A stretch of DNA of 64,000 nucleotides from Bacteroidota bacterium (lineage in GTDB: Bacteria; Bacteroidota; Bacteroidia; Bacteroidales; Paludibacteraceae). Below the pieces are notes generated by a model. It searched no databases. It saw only the letters and a program-made list of their open reading frames with translations, and was not told where the DNA came from. Shown here piece by piece: positions 18,122-26,584 of the stretch (position 1 is the first letter of the stretch; each line of letters starts with the position of its first letter). The DNA is taken from NCBI GenBank assembly GCA_017860295.1, contig JAFNAS010000002.1, forward strand, positions 124,001-188,000, written 5' to 3'. The translations under genes and the position numbers were made by a program.

Positions 18122-19432
18122 TTATCTTTTCTTAAACGGCATTTTATTTTGCGATACCATCTTCATCATTTTTCGCATCTCATCGAACTGTTTCAGCAGG
18201 CGATTCACATCCTGAATGGTAGTTCCGCTCCCTTTGGCAAGACGCTGACGGCGGGTTCCGTTAATCACCTCCGGATTTTTCCGTTCAAACGGAGTCATGG
18301 AGTGGATAATAGCCTCGGTCGCTTTGAAAACATTGTCATCAAATTCCACATCTTTCAATGCTTTGCCCATACCTGGAATCATCGAAGCCACATCTTTCAG
18401 GTTACCCATCTTTTTGATTTGCGACAGCTGTCCCAGAAAATCGTCGAAGTCGAACTGGTTCTTGGCCAGTTTTTTGCTCAGGCGACGACTTTCTTCCTCG
18501 TCGTACATCTCCTGTGCCTTCTCTACAAACGAAACGATGTCGCCCATACCGAGGATACGGTCGGCCATACGTTCGGGGTGGAAAGTATCGAGGGCATCCA
18601 TCTTTTCGCCGGTTCCCACAAACTTGATAGGTTTGGTAACCACCGTACGAATAGAGAGCGCCGCACCACCACGGGTATCACCGTCGAGCTTGGTGAGGAC
18701 AACCCCGTCGAAATCGAGGCGATCGTTAAATTCTTTGGCCGTATTTACCGCATCCTGACCGGTCATGGCATCCACCACAAACAAGGTTTCGTGCGGCTGA
18801 ATGGCAGCTTTCACGGCTGCAATCTCTTTCATCATCTGCTCGTCGATAGCCAGACGACCGGCGGTATCGACAATTACCAGGTCATGATTATTCTGTTTGG
18901 CAAATTTTACGGCATTTTTTGCAATCTCCACCGCATCCTTGTTACCAATTTCAGCATAGACGGGCACACCGATTTGCTCTCCAAGCACCTTCAACTGGTC
19001 GATAGCAGCCGGACGGTAGATATCGCAGGCAACAAGCAACGGATTTTTACCCCGTCTCGACTTGAGCATACTGGCCAGTTTCCCTGAAAAGGTAGTCTTA
19101 CCGGAACCCTGCAAACCCGACATCAGGATAATTGCCGGATTGGCTTTGATATTGACATCGACGGTAGTACCACCCATCAAACGGGCAAGTTCGTCGTGCA
19201 CAATCTTCACCATCAGCTGCCCGGGTTGCAACGAAGTCAACACATCCTGACCCAATGCCTTCTCTTTTACCTCGTCGGTAAATGTCTTGGCAACCTTGTA
19301 GTTTACATCGGCATCGATCAATGCTTTACGGATGTCTTTCAACGTTTCGGCAACGTTGATTTCGGTAATCGATCCCTGCCCTTTCAGTATCTTAAACGAC
19401 CGTTCAAGTCTTTCGCTTAGATTTTCAAACAT
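18122..19432 (-). CDS. ffh: Signal recognition particle protein Ffh (SRP54)
   Basis: The GTPase subunit of the signal recognition particle. It binds signal sequences on nascent chains together with 4.5S RNA and delivers ribosomes to FtsY at the membrane. It is 436 residues. The N domain starts [13 protein letters not shown], the G domain has the P-loop GLQGSGKTT at about 105-113 and '[10 protein letters not shown]', and the C-terminal M domain includes '[13 protein letters not shown]' and the basic '[12 protein letters not shown]' helix. The protein ends MPFKKR, a short tail. The frame opens at 19507, but the ATG at 19432 lies just downstream of a good promoter. It is divergent from the GNAT gene. 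Confidence 0.96.
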   Translation of the reverse strand: MFENLSERLERSFKILKGQGSITEINVAETLKDIRKALIDADVNYKVAKTFTDEVKEKALGQDVLTSLQPGQLMVKIVHDELARLMGGTTVDVNIKANPAIILMSGLQGSGKTTFSGKLASMLKSRRGKNPLLVACDIYRPAAIDQLKVLGEQIGVPVYAEIGNKDAVEIAKNAVKFAKQNNHDLVIVDTAGRLAIDEQMMKEIAAVKAAIQPHETLFVVDAMTGQDAVNTAKEFNDRLDFDGVVLTKLDGDTRGGAALSIRTVVTKPIKFVGTGEKMDALDTFHPERMADRILGMGDIVSFVEKAQEMYDEEESRRLSKKLAKNQFDFDDFLGQLSQIKKMGNLKDVASMIPGMGKALKDVEFDDNVFKATEAIIHSMTPFERKNPEVINGTRRQRLAKGSGTTIQDVNRLLKQFDEMRKMMKMVSQNKMPFKKR

Positions 19433-19476
19433 ATATGAGAAAAATTTGCTTTTTGAATTTCTGTTTTTTCGGATTG

Positions 19477-19507
19477 CAAATGTACAATTTATCGTCAACC
19501 TGTGCAA
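19477..19507 (-). promoter_or_regulatory. Bacteroidetes-type promoter for ffh
   Basis: TTG at 19507-19505 and TACATTTG at 19484-19477 on the minus strand, spacing 20 nt, 45 bp before the ffh start. Confidence 0.75.
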
Positions 19508-19615
19508 GTTGTTGAGAGAGTTTCATATCCGTCCGCTTCACGAAACCATTACCCGCTATCGTTTGTCCGGCGAAAGAAAAGAGGAATTTTGCTCGGTTAC
19601 GTCGGAAGAAATAGA

Positions 19616-19623
19616 TATTTTTG
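19616..19623 (+). promoter_or_regulatory. -7 element for the GNAT-folK pair
   Basis: TATTTTTG on the plus strand, 43 bp before the GNAT ATG at 19667. A TTG at 19589-19591 is spaced by 24 nt, longer than ideal. Confidence 0.5.
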
Positions 19624-19666
19624 CATCCTAATTAACAGCGCCGAAAGAGGCCCTAAGACAAAAATC

Positions 19667-20170
19667 ATGATAGAAAAATATACTTCTGCCGATTTTCAGG
19701 TTGTGTATGACATCATTAATGATGCCTCGTCGGCATACAAAGGGATCATTCCGGCCGACCGCTGGCACGAGCCCTATATGCCCGAAAAGGAGTTGCAGGA
19801 ACAGCTGGAAGATGGCATCGAATTCTGGTGCTACAAACAAAACAATGAAATTGTGGGCGTAATGGGCATTCAGGAGAAGAGCGATGTCACGCTGATTCGC
19901 CATGCCTACGTACGAACCATCCGGAGAGGGCTCGGCATCGGAGGTAAATTACTCTCACACCTCACCACACTGACTTCAAAACCGGTATTGATAGGTACCT
20001 GGGCCGATGCGGACTGGGCCATTTCGTTCTATCAGAAACACGGATTCAAACTGGTGGAAAAAGAGTTGAAAAATAAGTTACTGCAGACCTACTGGTCGGT
20101 TCCCGAACGACAAATAGAAACCTCGGTAGTATTAGCCGACAGTAAATTCACATTGAATAATCCGGCATGA
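19667..20170 (+). CDS. GNAT family N-acetyltransferase
   Basis: A 167-residue acetyl-CoA-dependent acetyltransferase. The core GNAT fold is visible: beta4 'EIVGVMGIQEKSDVTLIRHAYV' (in two stretches), the acetyl-CoA-binding motif A in a variant form 'RRGLGIGGKLLSHL', and the C-terminal 'WAISFYQKHGFKLVEKE'. The acceptor substrate is unknown. The open frame extends back to 19502, but the ATG at 19667 starts at the first GNAT strand and follows a promoter. The stop overlaps the start of the FolK-like gene by 4 bp (ATGA), so they are translationally coupled. Confidence 0.88.
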   Translation: MIEKYTSADFQVVYDIINDASSAYKGIIPADRWHEPYMPEKELQEQLEDGIEFWCYKQNNEIVGVMGIQEKSDVTLIRHAYVRTIRRGLGIGGKLLSHLTTLTSKPVLIGTWADADWAISFYQKHGFKLVEKELKNKLLQTYWSVPERQIETSVVLADSKFTLNNPA

Positions 20171-20553
20171 GCAACAGCTATATCGTATCCATCGGATCGA
20201 ACAGCGATGCTGAACAAAAGGTCGAAGCTGTCAAGAAAATACTCACCGAGCGGTTCGATCAGGTAGTTTTCTCCGATTTCAAATGGGTACCACCCGTCGG
20301 CGATCATTACAAGCTCCCGTTTTACAACGGTGCCGTGCGCTTTCTGTCCGGTCTCGATCCGGTGGACTTAAAGCAACAACTCAAAGCCATTGAATCTATT
20401 CTCGGGCGCACTCCCGATCAGAAAGCAGTTGGCGTGGTACCGATAGATCTCGATATAATCGTGTGCAACAAAGCGATTGTGCATATCGATTACGAGCGTT
20501 TTCCCTTTGTAAAAGAGGCGACGGATAGTTTATTAAAGCACAATAATAAATAA
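20167..20553 (+). CDS. FolK-like (HPPK) protein, short form
   Basis: A 128-residue protein related to 6-hydroxymethyl-7,8-dihydropterin pyrophosphokinase, which makes the pyrophosphorylated pterin for folate synthesis. It keeps the N-terminal 'YIVSIGSNSD', 'PFYNGAVRF' and 'KAIESILGR', and the signature region 'VPIDLDIIVCNK' with the two Mg-binding Asp residues. It is about 30 residues shorter than usual FolK because the C-terminal part after the signature is reduced. Activity is therefore uncertain; it may be a paralogue with another role. It overlaps the GNAT gene by 4 bp. Confidence 0.68.
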   Translation: MSNSYIVSIGSNSDAEQKVEAVKKILTERFDQVVFSDFKWVPPVGDHYKLPFYNGAVRFLSGLDPVDLKQQLKAIESILGRTPDQKAVGVVPIDLDIIVCNKAIVHIDYERFPFVKEATDSLLKHNNK

Positions 20554-20590
20554 AAGCACCACTATGGGTACAAAATCTTAAACAAAGCCG

Positions 20591-20598
20591 TATTTTTG
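20591..20598 (+). promoter_or_regulatory. -7 element for the phosphorylase-DUF308-mnmE operon
   Basis: TATTTTTG about 113 bp before the ATG at 20711. No clear -33 TTG is seen at ideal spacing. Confidence 0.45.
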
Positions 20599-20710
20599 TT
20601 TATTTTCAATTTTTAATTGAATCTGACGGCTCGAATCGGATAACCTTTTAAGCCATATACCGTCAACTCTATTTTTCCACAGAAATTATAATCAACAAAT
20701 AATCATCAGC

Positions 20711-21580
20711 ATGAAACATTTTCCAAGTTCGGAACTTATTATTAATGATGACGGTTCTATTTTTCATCTGCATTTATTACCGGAGCAGCTATCCGACAAG
20801 ATAATTCTGGTAGGTGATCCGGGCCGTGTAGAAATGGTCGCATCCTATTTCGACAACGTAGAATGCGATGTGGCCAACCGTGAGTTTCGCAGCATAACAG
20901 GCTCATATAAAGGAAAGCGCCTTACCGTAGTAGGCACAGGCATTGGTACCGACAACATCGACATTGTGGTAAATGAACTGGATTCTCTCGCCAACATCGA
21001 CCTGCAATCTCGCACTGAAAAACCGGTTCACACGCAACTGACTATGGTCCGTATCGGGACATCGGGCTCGGTACAAGCCGATATTGCTCCGGGAAGCTAT
21101 GTTTTAGCGCAAAAATCCATTGGCTTTGACGGCGTACTGAATTTCTATGCTAACAGAAACACCGTTTGCGACATCGAATTTGAAAAAGCTTTCACACACC
21201 ACGTCAACTGGCATCCGCAATGGTGCGCGCCCTATGTGGTTGACAACGACCCGGAACTGATAGAACGCATCGGCCTCGACGACATGCTGAGAGGTGTCAC
21301 CATCTCGGCCAACGGGTTTTACGGGCCACAGGGCCGCGAATTGAGATTGCCGCTGGCACATCCGACCCTGAACGATAAAATCGAAACATTCCGGTACGGA
21401 CGCTTCAAAATTACCAACTACGAAATGGAGAGTTCGGCGATTGCCGGCCTTGCAAAACTGATGGGTCACAAAGCCCTCACGGTTTGCTGCATCATTGCCA
21501 ACCGCCGCGTACACGATGCTTTTCCCAATTACAAAAAGTCCATCCAAGTGCTGGTAGAAAAAGTACTGGAGAGAATCTGA
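20711..21580 (+). CDS. Nucleoside phosphorylase (uridine phosphorylase-like)
   Basis: A 289-residue NP-I family phosphorylase that splits a nucleoside with phosphate to give a base and (deoxy)ribose 1-phosphate in the salvage pathway. Family motifs are 'IILVGDPGRVEMVASYFD', 'VVGTGIGTDNIDIVVNEL', the phosphate-site 'VRIGTSGSV', and the ribose/base site 'NYEMESSAIAGLAKLMGH'. The length (289) is nearer the long uridine-phosphorylase-like type than the 250-residue E. coli Udp, and base specificity cannot be decided. It begins an operon with a DUF308 protein (17 bp gap) and mnmE (21 bp gap). Confidence 0.88.
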   Translation: MKHFPSSELIINDDGSIFHLHLLPEQLSDKIILVGDPGRVEMVASYFDNVECDVANREFRSITGSYKGKRLTVVGTGIGTDNIDIVVNELDSLANIDLQSRTEKPVHTQLTMVRIGTSGSVQADIAPGSYVLAQKSIGFDGVLNFYANRNTVCDIEFEKAFTHHVNWHPQWCAPYVVDNDPELIERIGLDDMLRGVTISANGFYGPQGRELRLPLAHPTLNDKIETFRYGRFKITNYEMESSAIAGLAKLMGHKALTVCCIIANRRVHDAFPNYKKSIQVLVEKVLERI

Positions 21581-21597
21581 TTATTTAATTCCGAATC

Positions 21598-22197
21598 ATG
21601 AAAGAACCGATCTTAAAACGCCTCACGGCACGCACCGACTGGATGTTGCTTCGCCATATCATCTGTATTGCAGCCGGAATTTTGTTATGGATATATCCCG
21701 ATGCTTTTGCCACCGGAGTAGTCATCGGAGCCGGCATTTTGCTGGTACTTTATGGCGTTATTTCGTTTTTGCTCTCATTTCGGCACGTAGTCCGCAACCT
21801 GCTGATTCATACCGCATCCATCAATTCCATTGTCTCTTTGGTTGTCGGACTGGCCTTTATTATTGTTCCTTCATTTTTCGCGAAATGGTTTTTAACCGTT
21901 CTGGGAATCATCATCATCGGACTGGCGCTGTTGCAGTTGCTCGAAATAGCCTCATTGCGAAAGTATGCCAACTCCATCTCAGCGCTGTTGTTTCTGAGTC
22001 CGCTGGTTTTATTGGGCATCGGAATTGCCGTTATGCTTAAACCCGAAGGACTTATCAACCTGCTGGGCTATTTTTGTTCCGGAGCATTGATTTACACCGG
22101 AATTTCAGGCATTTTCTTAGCCATTCGAATCCGGCGGGAGGGTAAACATCTCGCCCTGACACAGCAACAAGAAGGTCACGATACCATCAACTCTTAA
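21598..22197 (+). CDS. DUF308 (HdeD-like) membrane protein
   Basis: A 199-residue integral inner-membrane protein with about six hydrophobic segments between residues 18 and 178. Pairs of helices are separated by short loops, for example 'LLRHIICIAAGILLWIYPD' and 'FLTVLGIIIIGLALLQLLEI'. This organisation matches the DUF308/HdeD family, some of whose members are acid-resistance proteins, although function is generally unknown. The cytosolic tail is hydrophilic and ends GHDTINS. It sits in an operon between the phosphorylase and mnmE; no functional link is apparent. Confidence 0.82.
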   Translation: MKEPILKRLTARTDWMLLRHIICIAAGILLWIYPDAFATGVVIGAGILLVLYGVISFLLSFRHVVRNLLIHTASINSIVSLVVGLAFIIVPSFFAKWFLTVLGIIIIGLALLQLLEIASLRKYANSISALLFLSPLVLLGIGIAVMLKPEGLINLLGYFCSGALIYTGISGIFLAIRIRREGKHLALTQQQEGHDTINS

Positions 22198-22218
22198 ACC
22201 GAACGATTTTCCGCATTC

Positions 22219-23616
22219 ATGAATAACGATACGATCTGCGCCATTTCGACGGCTCCCGGACAAGGAGCCATTGCCATTGTACGTGTTTCGGGCAAAAATG
22301 CACTTGCAGCCTGCAATGCTATTTTCAAAGCTAAAAACAACAGCCGCGATGTTCTCTCGCAAAACGGACAAACCGTCATTTTCGGTAACATCGTCAACCA
22401 AAAAGAGGAAACGGTGGATGAAGTGCTACTCACCGTTTTCCGCAATCCGCACTCATATACCGGCGAAGACTCGGTGGAAATTTCATGCCACGGATCGGCA
22501 TTTATACAACAAAACATTCTTCAACTGCTGATTGCACACGGATGCCGCATGGCCGAACCGGGCGAGTTTACGCAACGGGCTTTTATGAACGGGAAAATGG
22601 ATCTGTCGCAGGCGGAAGCCGTGGCCGATCTGATTGCCGCCGAATCGGCCGCCGCCCACAAATTAGCCATCAATCAACTCAAAGGTGGTTTTTCTGAAGA
22701 GCTCAACCGGCTGCGTGCCGAGTTACTCGACTTCACCTCTCTCATCGAACTGGAGCTCGACTTCAGTGAAGAAGAGGTGGAATTCGCCAATCGCGATCAG
22801 CTCAACACGCTGATCAACCACATCGAACTGGTTACCAACAAACTAATCAACTCGTTCAGTGTGGGAAATGCGGTTAAAAACGGTATTCCGGTGGCCATTG
22901 TCGGTGAAACAAACGTCGGAAAATCGACCCTGCTCAACCGGCTGCTGAACGAAGAACGTGCCATTGTATCCGATATTCACGGTACCACCCGCGATACTAT
23001 CGAAGAGGTGATGACCTTCGGGGGGATACAGTTCCGCTTTATCGACACCGCCGGCATCCGCGATACGCGCGACAAGATCGAGAGCCTCGGTATCGAACGC
23101 ACCTTCCACAAAATCGATCAGGCAACGATCGTTCTTCCGGTTCTCGATTCGACCCGCAGCATGGCAGAGCTGACCCGGTTCGCCACCGACATGGTAGAAA
23201 AAACAGCAGGAAAGCAACGTATTTTCATTGTCAATAAAATCGATTCGCTGAGTGAAGCAAAACGGACTGCCCTGCAAACTTTGCCGGTATTACAAAATGA
23301 GACCTACTGTTTTCTTTCTGCCAAGTTCGGCCAAGGTTACGATAAATTACAACACGCGCTGATTGCCGCCGCCAACATTCCCGAAATAGGTGCAAGTGAT
23401 GTCATCGTGACCAATGTCCGCCACTACGAAGCCCTCCTGAAATCACAGGAATCCATTCTGCGCGTGATCGACGGCCTGAAAAACAATCTTTCAGGAGAAT
23501 TCGTTTCTCAGGATATTCGTGAAGCGATCTACTACCTCGGACTTATAACCGGTGGCAGTATCACCAACGACGAAATTTTGGGAAATATCTTCCGGAAATT
23601 TTGCATTGGGAAATAA
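22219..23616 (+). CDS. mnmE: tRNA uridine-5-carboxymethylaminomethyl(34) synthesis GTPase MnmE
   Basis: With MnmG, installs cmnm5 modifications on the wobble uridine of several tRNAs. It is 465 residues, normal for the family. The N-terminal folate-binding domain (1-120) starts 'DTICAISTAPGQGAIAIVR'. A helical domain is interrupted by the G domain (about 215-375) with the P-loop 'GETNVGKSTLLN', switch region 'GTTRDTIEE', G3 'DTAGIRDT' and G4 'NKID'. The C-terminus keeps the catalytic CIGK box (CxGK). It is the third gene of the phosphorylase operon. Confidence 0.97.
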   Translation: MNNDTICAISTAPGQGAIAIVRVSGKNALAACNAIFKAKNNSRDVLSQNGQTVIFGNIVNQKEETVDEVLLTVFRNPHSYTGEDSVEISCHGSAFIQQNILQLLIAHGCRMAEPGEFTQRAFMNGKMDLSQAEAVADLIAAESAAAHKLAINQLKGGFSEELNRLRAELLDFTSLIELELDFSEEEVEFANRDQLNTLINHIELVTNKLINSFSVGNAVKNGIPVAIVGETNVGKSTLLNRLLNEERAIVSDIHGTTRDTIEEVMTFGGIQFRFIDTAGIRDTRDKIESLGIERTFHKIDQATIVLPVLDSTRSMAELTRFATDMVEKTAGKQRIFIVNKIDSLSEAKRTALQTLPVLQNETYCFLSAKFGQGYDKLQHALIAAANIPEIGASDVIVTNVRHYEALLKSQESILRVIDGLKNNLSGEFVSQDIREAIYYLGLITGGSITNDEILGNIFRKFCIGK

Positions 23617-23661
23617 CTAAGTCCACTTTTTTCCTGTATATTATTAGGAGAACAGACTCCC

Positions 23662-24957
23662 TTAGGGTATCCTTCTTTTCTTCGAAATACCTTTCAACAT
23701 AGGAATAACTAAAACCATTACAAAAGGTAATGAAAACAGCAACAATGGATGTCTTTGGAGTTGAGAAAAATTGTCGTCTTCGCTCATATGCTGAAAAGTA
23801 GTTATTGCCAGCGCCAGCAGTTCCAGCAGCAGCATCACCGATACAAGCACTACAGATTCAATATATTTATTCATAAATGTAGAAACCGACAAACAGGTAT
23901 AATATAAAACCACAACCAGAATTATCAGAAAAATAGTCAATAATAATAACAGCAGAAAAAATTCCCAGGTATTTTCAGAATAATCTGCCTGTAAATAAGG
24001 GCCGATAACCTGTTTAGAGAAACAGATCAGATTAGATTTGGATATATCAATGGGACCGGTATAATATCTTGCAATGTAATAATGACTGACGATCTGATCT
24101 ATCAGATTTACATCCAACTCTTTTAAGGAGGTTATCCTGTTTCCATTCACATAACAACTGTCGATAAAATCTTCATGTAAACAAATCACTTCCGTTGCTT
24201 CCTGCATAAGTGCATAAAGAAAGGCCTTGTCAAGATCCTTAGTTCCCTTTAATGTCAGAAATGTTACATTGAGTCTTGTTTTGGGAGGTTTAAAACAGTA
24301 CGAAGCATCCATTATAATTCGTACTGACTTTACAAATTGCAACATAGCTCGTTTATCCCGAAATGTAAAATCAGGGAAATAGAGATTAATTCCTTTGATT
24401 TTAGTGGACTCAAAACTTTCCTGTTTTTGCATAAACGTGAACATTCCTGAAATAACCCGAGTAATAGCTACCGGGTTTCTCAGAAAATGATCTGTGTCAT
24501 CAGCTCCTTTACAAGTAAATAATATTTCATTTCGTACAGATTGTTTCCGATCGACAATATCCGAAGCGGTGGCTTCTTCCTGTTCCAGCAAATCATCTTT
24601 TACCCGAAATTTCTTAACTATAAACCGGGTTGACAGCTTATGATTATGATCTCGCGGTAAAAAATAATTGTAAAAAAGTCTCTCCTCCGAAAGCTTATTT
24701 ATCGAATCGACCATATGTTTCATTGGTCCGTATTTCTTAGCGAAAGTTCCCAGATTACAGCCATATTGTTCAAGAAATCCATCTATATCAGAAACAAATA
24801 CGGTATCATGAACTACAATAGTATCGTAAACTAACTCGGTTGTATCATCAATTAATTCTTCTTTGCTGTTTCTTTCCAAATAGGATACATTGTGTTGTCC
24901 CAATGTTGTTGATTGGAAAACGAAAAGTACGCAAAAAAGTATAATAGAAATTTTCAT
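23662..24957 (-). CDS. Unrecognised membrane-anchored protein downstream of the eCIS operon
   Basis: A 431-residue protein I do not recognise. A signal peptide (MKISIILFCVLFVFQSTTLGQ) leads to a large extracytoplasmic region (about 22-325) with an early 'DTIVVHDTVFVSD' stretch. Three hydrophobic segments follow, at about 331-355 (very Leu-rich), 367-388 and 402-420, then a basic tail KGISKKRRIP. It lies 289 bp past the last eCIS gene on the same strand, with no recognisable terminator between. It could belong to the injection-system locus (for example as an anchor or receptor), but this is only positional. Confidence 0.6.
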   Translation of the reverse strand: MKISIILFCVLFVFQSTTLGQHNVSYLERNSKEELIDDTTELVYDTIVVHDTVFVSDIDGFLEQYGCNLGTFAKKYGPMKHMVDSINKLSEERLFYNYFLPRDHNHKLSTRFIVKKFRVKDDLLEQEEATASDIVDRKQSVRNEILFTCKGADDTDHFLRNPVAITRVISGMFTFMQKQESFESTKIKGINLYFPDFTFRDKRAMLQFVKSVRIIMDASYCFKPPKTRLNVTFLTLKGTKDLDKAFLYALMQEATEVICLHEDFIDSCYVNGNRITSLKELDVNLIDQIVSHYYIARYYTGPIDISKSNLICFSKQVIGPYLQADYSENTWEFFLLLLLLTIFLIILVVVLYYTCLSVSTFMNKYIESVVLVSVMLLLELLALAITTFQHMSEDDNFSQLQRHPLLLFSLPFVMVLVIPMLKGISKKRRIP

Positions 24958-25246
24958 TTACTCATTTTTTTAGTCTTTGCATCGCTTGTTCCGATTTAAC
25001 AGAAGAACACGCAATGATCGTAATCTTTAGTTTAAAGGCCGTTTAATTGTCTGTTTCATACAGTAACATTTTTAATACAAGTCTTAAGGTCATTACTATC
25101 TATACCAATCATTCAAATGAACTAATACTTAAAAATAATGTCGTAAAATCTTACCCTGCACCCGGCTAGGAGAGATCAAAACTTAAAATGTAACATAATA
25201 TCCTTTCTACTATCATATCGGAGTCAGACCCATAAGATTGTAAATT

Positions 25247-26566
25247 TCAATGATCAGATTTTTCCACAGCTATACCTTCTTTCGATAATTCCTTTTGAAT
25301 AGCTTGCTGTAAAAAAGAGACCGTAAGATTTTGAGATGCCTGTTTATAGAGCTTAATTGCACAAGATTGGATCACATTCACCATGCTACCTCCGGACAGT
25401 TTGAACTCTGCTGCTTCGTGCAACAACTCTTCTTTATTTTCATCCAACCATTCGGGAGGCAACATTTTTTTCCAAAGCTCATAACGCAGGTATTGATCGG
25501 GCATTGGAAAATAAAGCGATGATTGAAACCTTCGGAAAAATGCCTCGTCAATATTATCCTTGAGATTGGTAGCCAGAATAACCATTCCCGGAAAATCTTC
25601 GATTCTTTGCAACAGGTAAGCCACTTCCTGGTTGGCATGGCGGTCGTTGGACGATTGTGTTTCCGTGCGCTGTCCAAAAAGCGCATCGGCTTCGTCAAAG
25701 AAAAGGATCCAGTTCTGATGCTGGGCACAGTCAAAAATTTTTGCCAGGTTCTTTTCCGTTTCGCCAATATACTTCGACACGATCATTGACAGATCCACCC
25801 GGTAAACATCCATATTATTTTGTTTCCCCAACAGCATTGCCGTGAGTGTTTTCCCCGTTCCCGGAGGTCCGTAAAAAAGCGAACGATAACCGGGCTTAAT
25901 GATACGATCCAGTTGCCAGCGGGTACGAATGGTTTGTTGATGTTCGAGCCACAAAAGAATATTTTCTAATTCTTCACTCAGGTGGTATGGGAGTACCAGA
26001 TCGTTCCAGTCTAATGCTGTAGTAATACGTCTGGCCGGGAAACCCATGCTGTACTCATGTTCAAAACGGATATTATGTACCGGTTTTGCCAACACTTCGT
26101 CCGAAATCACCAACCGCCCACTCAGAAAAGGTTCACCTTCTCCCTGTCCCTCACATCGGAGAATATTTTTTTTATAGAACCAGTGTTCCCGCCCTAAAAT
26201 GCGAATCACTTCCTGTCGTTTCTCCGGAACATTCACCGATACAATAAATGCGGCCGTTTCACCGGTAGGTAAAAAACCGCCGTGTGACAAGCCCTTCCAT
26301 CCGCCAAACTCGGTATAAGGGCGGTCGAAATCTTTGTTATGCACAAAAAAAATATCCAGCGTTTGCGGACTGATGTGCGGCATCAAAGCCAGCAATAAAA
26401 CGATCCGTTCCTCAAACGATAGCTCGTGCTCCCCAACCAACAAGCCGAATACCTCGTCCTGAGGCTGTGGCACGTCACGTATATCGGCATACTCACTTTC
26501 CTGTTTGAAATATAGTGAGACCGCCACATAGATAAGCTGTTGAAAATAAGCCACTATTTTATCCAT
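25247..26566 (-). CDS. eCIS AAA+ ATPase (Pvc15/Afp15-like)
   Basis: A 439-residue ATPase found in nearly all extracellular contractile injection loci, where it is needed for assembly or cargo loading. The N-terminal 200 residues are specific to the family. The AAA+ module has Walker A GPPGTGKT at 233-240, a Walker B/DEAD-like 'ILFFDEADALFGQR' near 290, sensor-1 'VILATNLKDNID' and arginine-finger region 'FFRRFQ'. The small helical C-terminal domain includes 'LSGGSMVNVIQSCAIKLY'. It is the last gene of the eCIS operon, 18 bp after the tape-measure gene. Confidence 0.9.
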   Translation of the reverse strand: MDKIVAYFQQLIYVAVSLYFKQESEYADIRDVPQPQDEVFGLLVGEHELSFEERIVLLLALMPHISPQTLDIFFVHNKDFDRPYTEFGGWKGLSHGGFLPTGETAAFIVSVNVPEKRQEVIRILGREHWFYKKNILRCEGQGEGEPFLSGRLVISDEVLAKPVHNIRFEHEYSMGFPARRITTALDWNDLVLPYHLSEELENILLWLEHQQTIRTRWQLDRIIKPGYRSLFYGPPGTGKTLTAMLLGKQNNMDVYRVDLSMIVSKYIGETEKNLAKIFDCAQHQNWILFFDEADALFGQRTETQSSNDRHANQEVAYLLQRIEDFPGMVILATNLKDNIDEAFFRRFQSSLYFPMPDQYLRYELWKKMLPPEWLDENKEELLHEAAEFKLSGGSMVNVIQSCAIKLYKQASQNLTVSFLQQAIQKELSKEGIAVEKSDH

Positions 26567-26584
26567 TGATTTTACTGTTCTTTA

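Noticed and set aside
18149-19087. 312-codon open frame opposite ffh
   Set aside because: It lies entirely antisense to a highly conserved gene and has no start signal or family features.
24958-25246. Terminator or attachment site at the end of the eCIS operon
   Set aside because: I found no convincing inverted repeat, T-run, tRNA gene or direct repeat in this interval.
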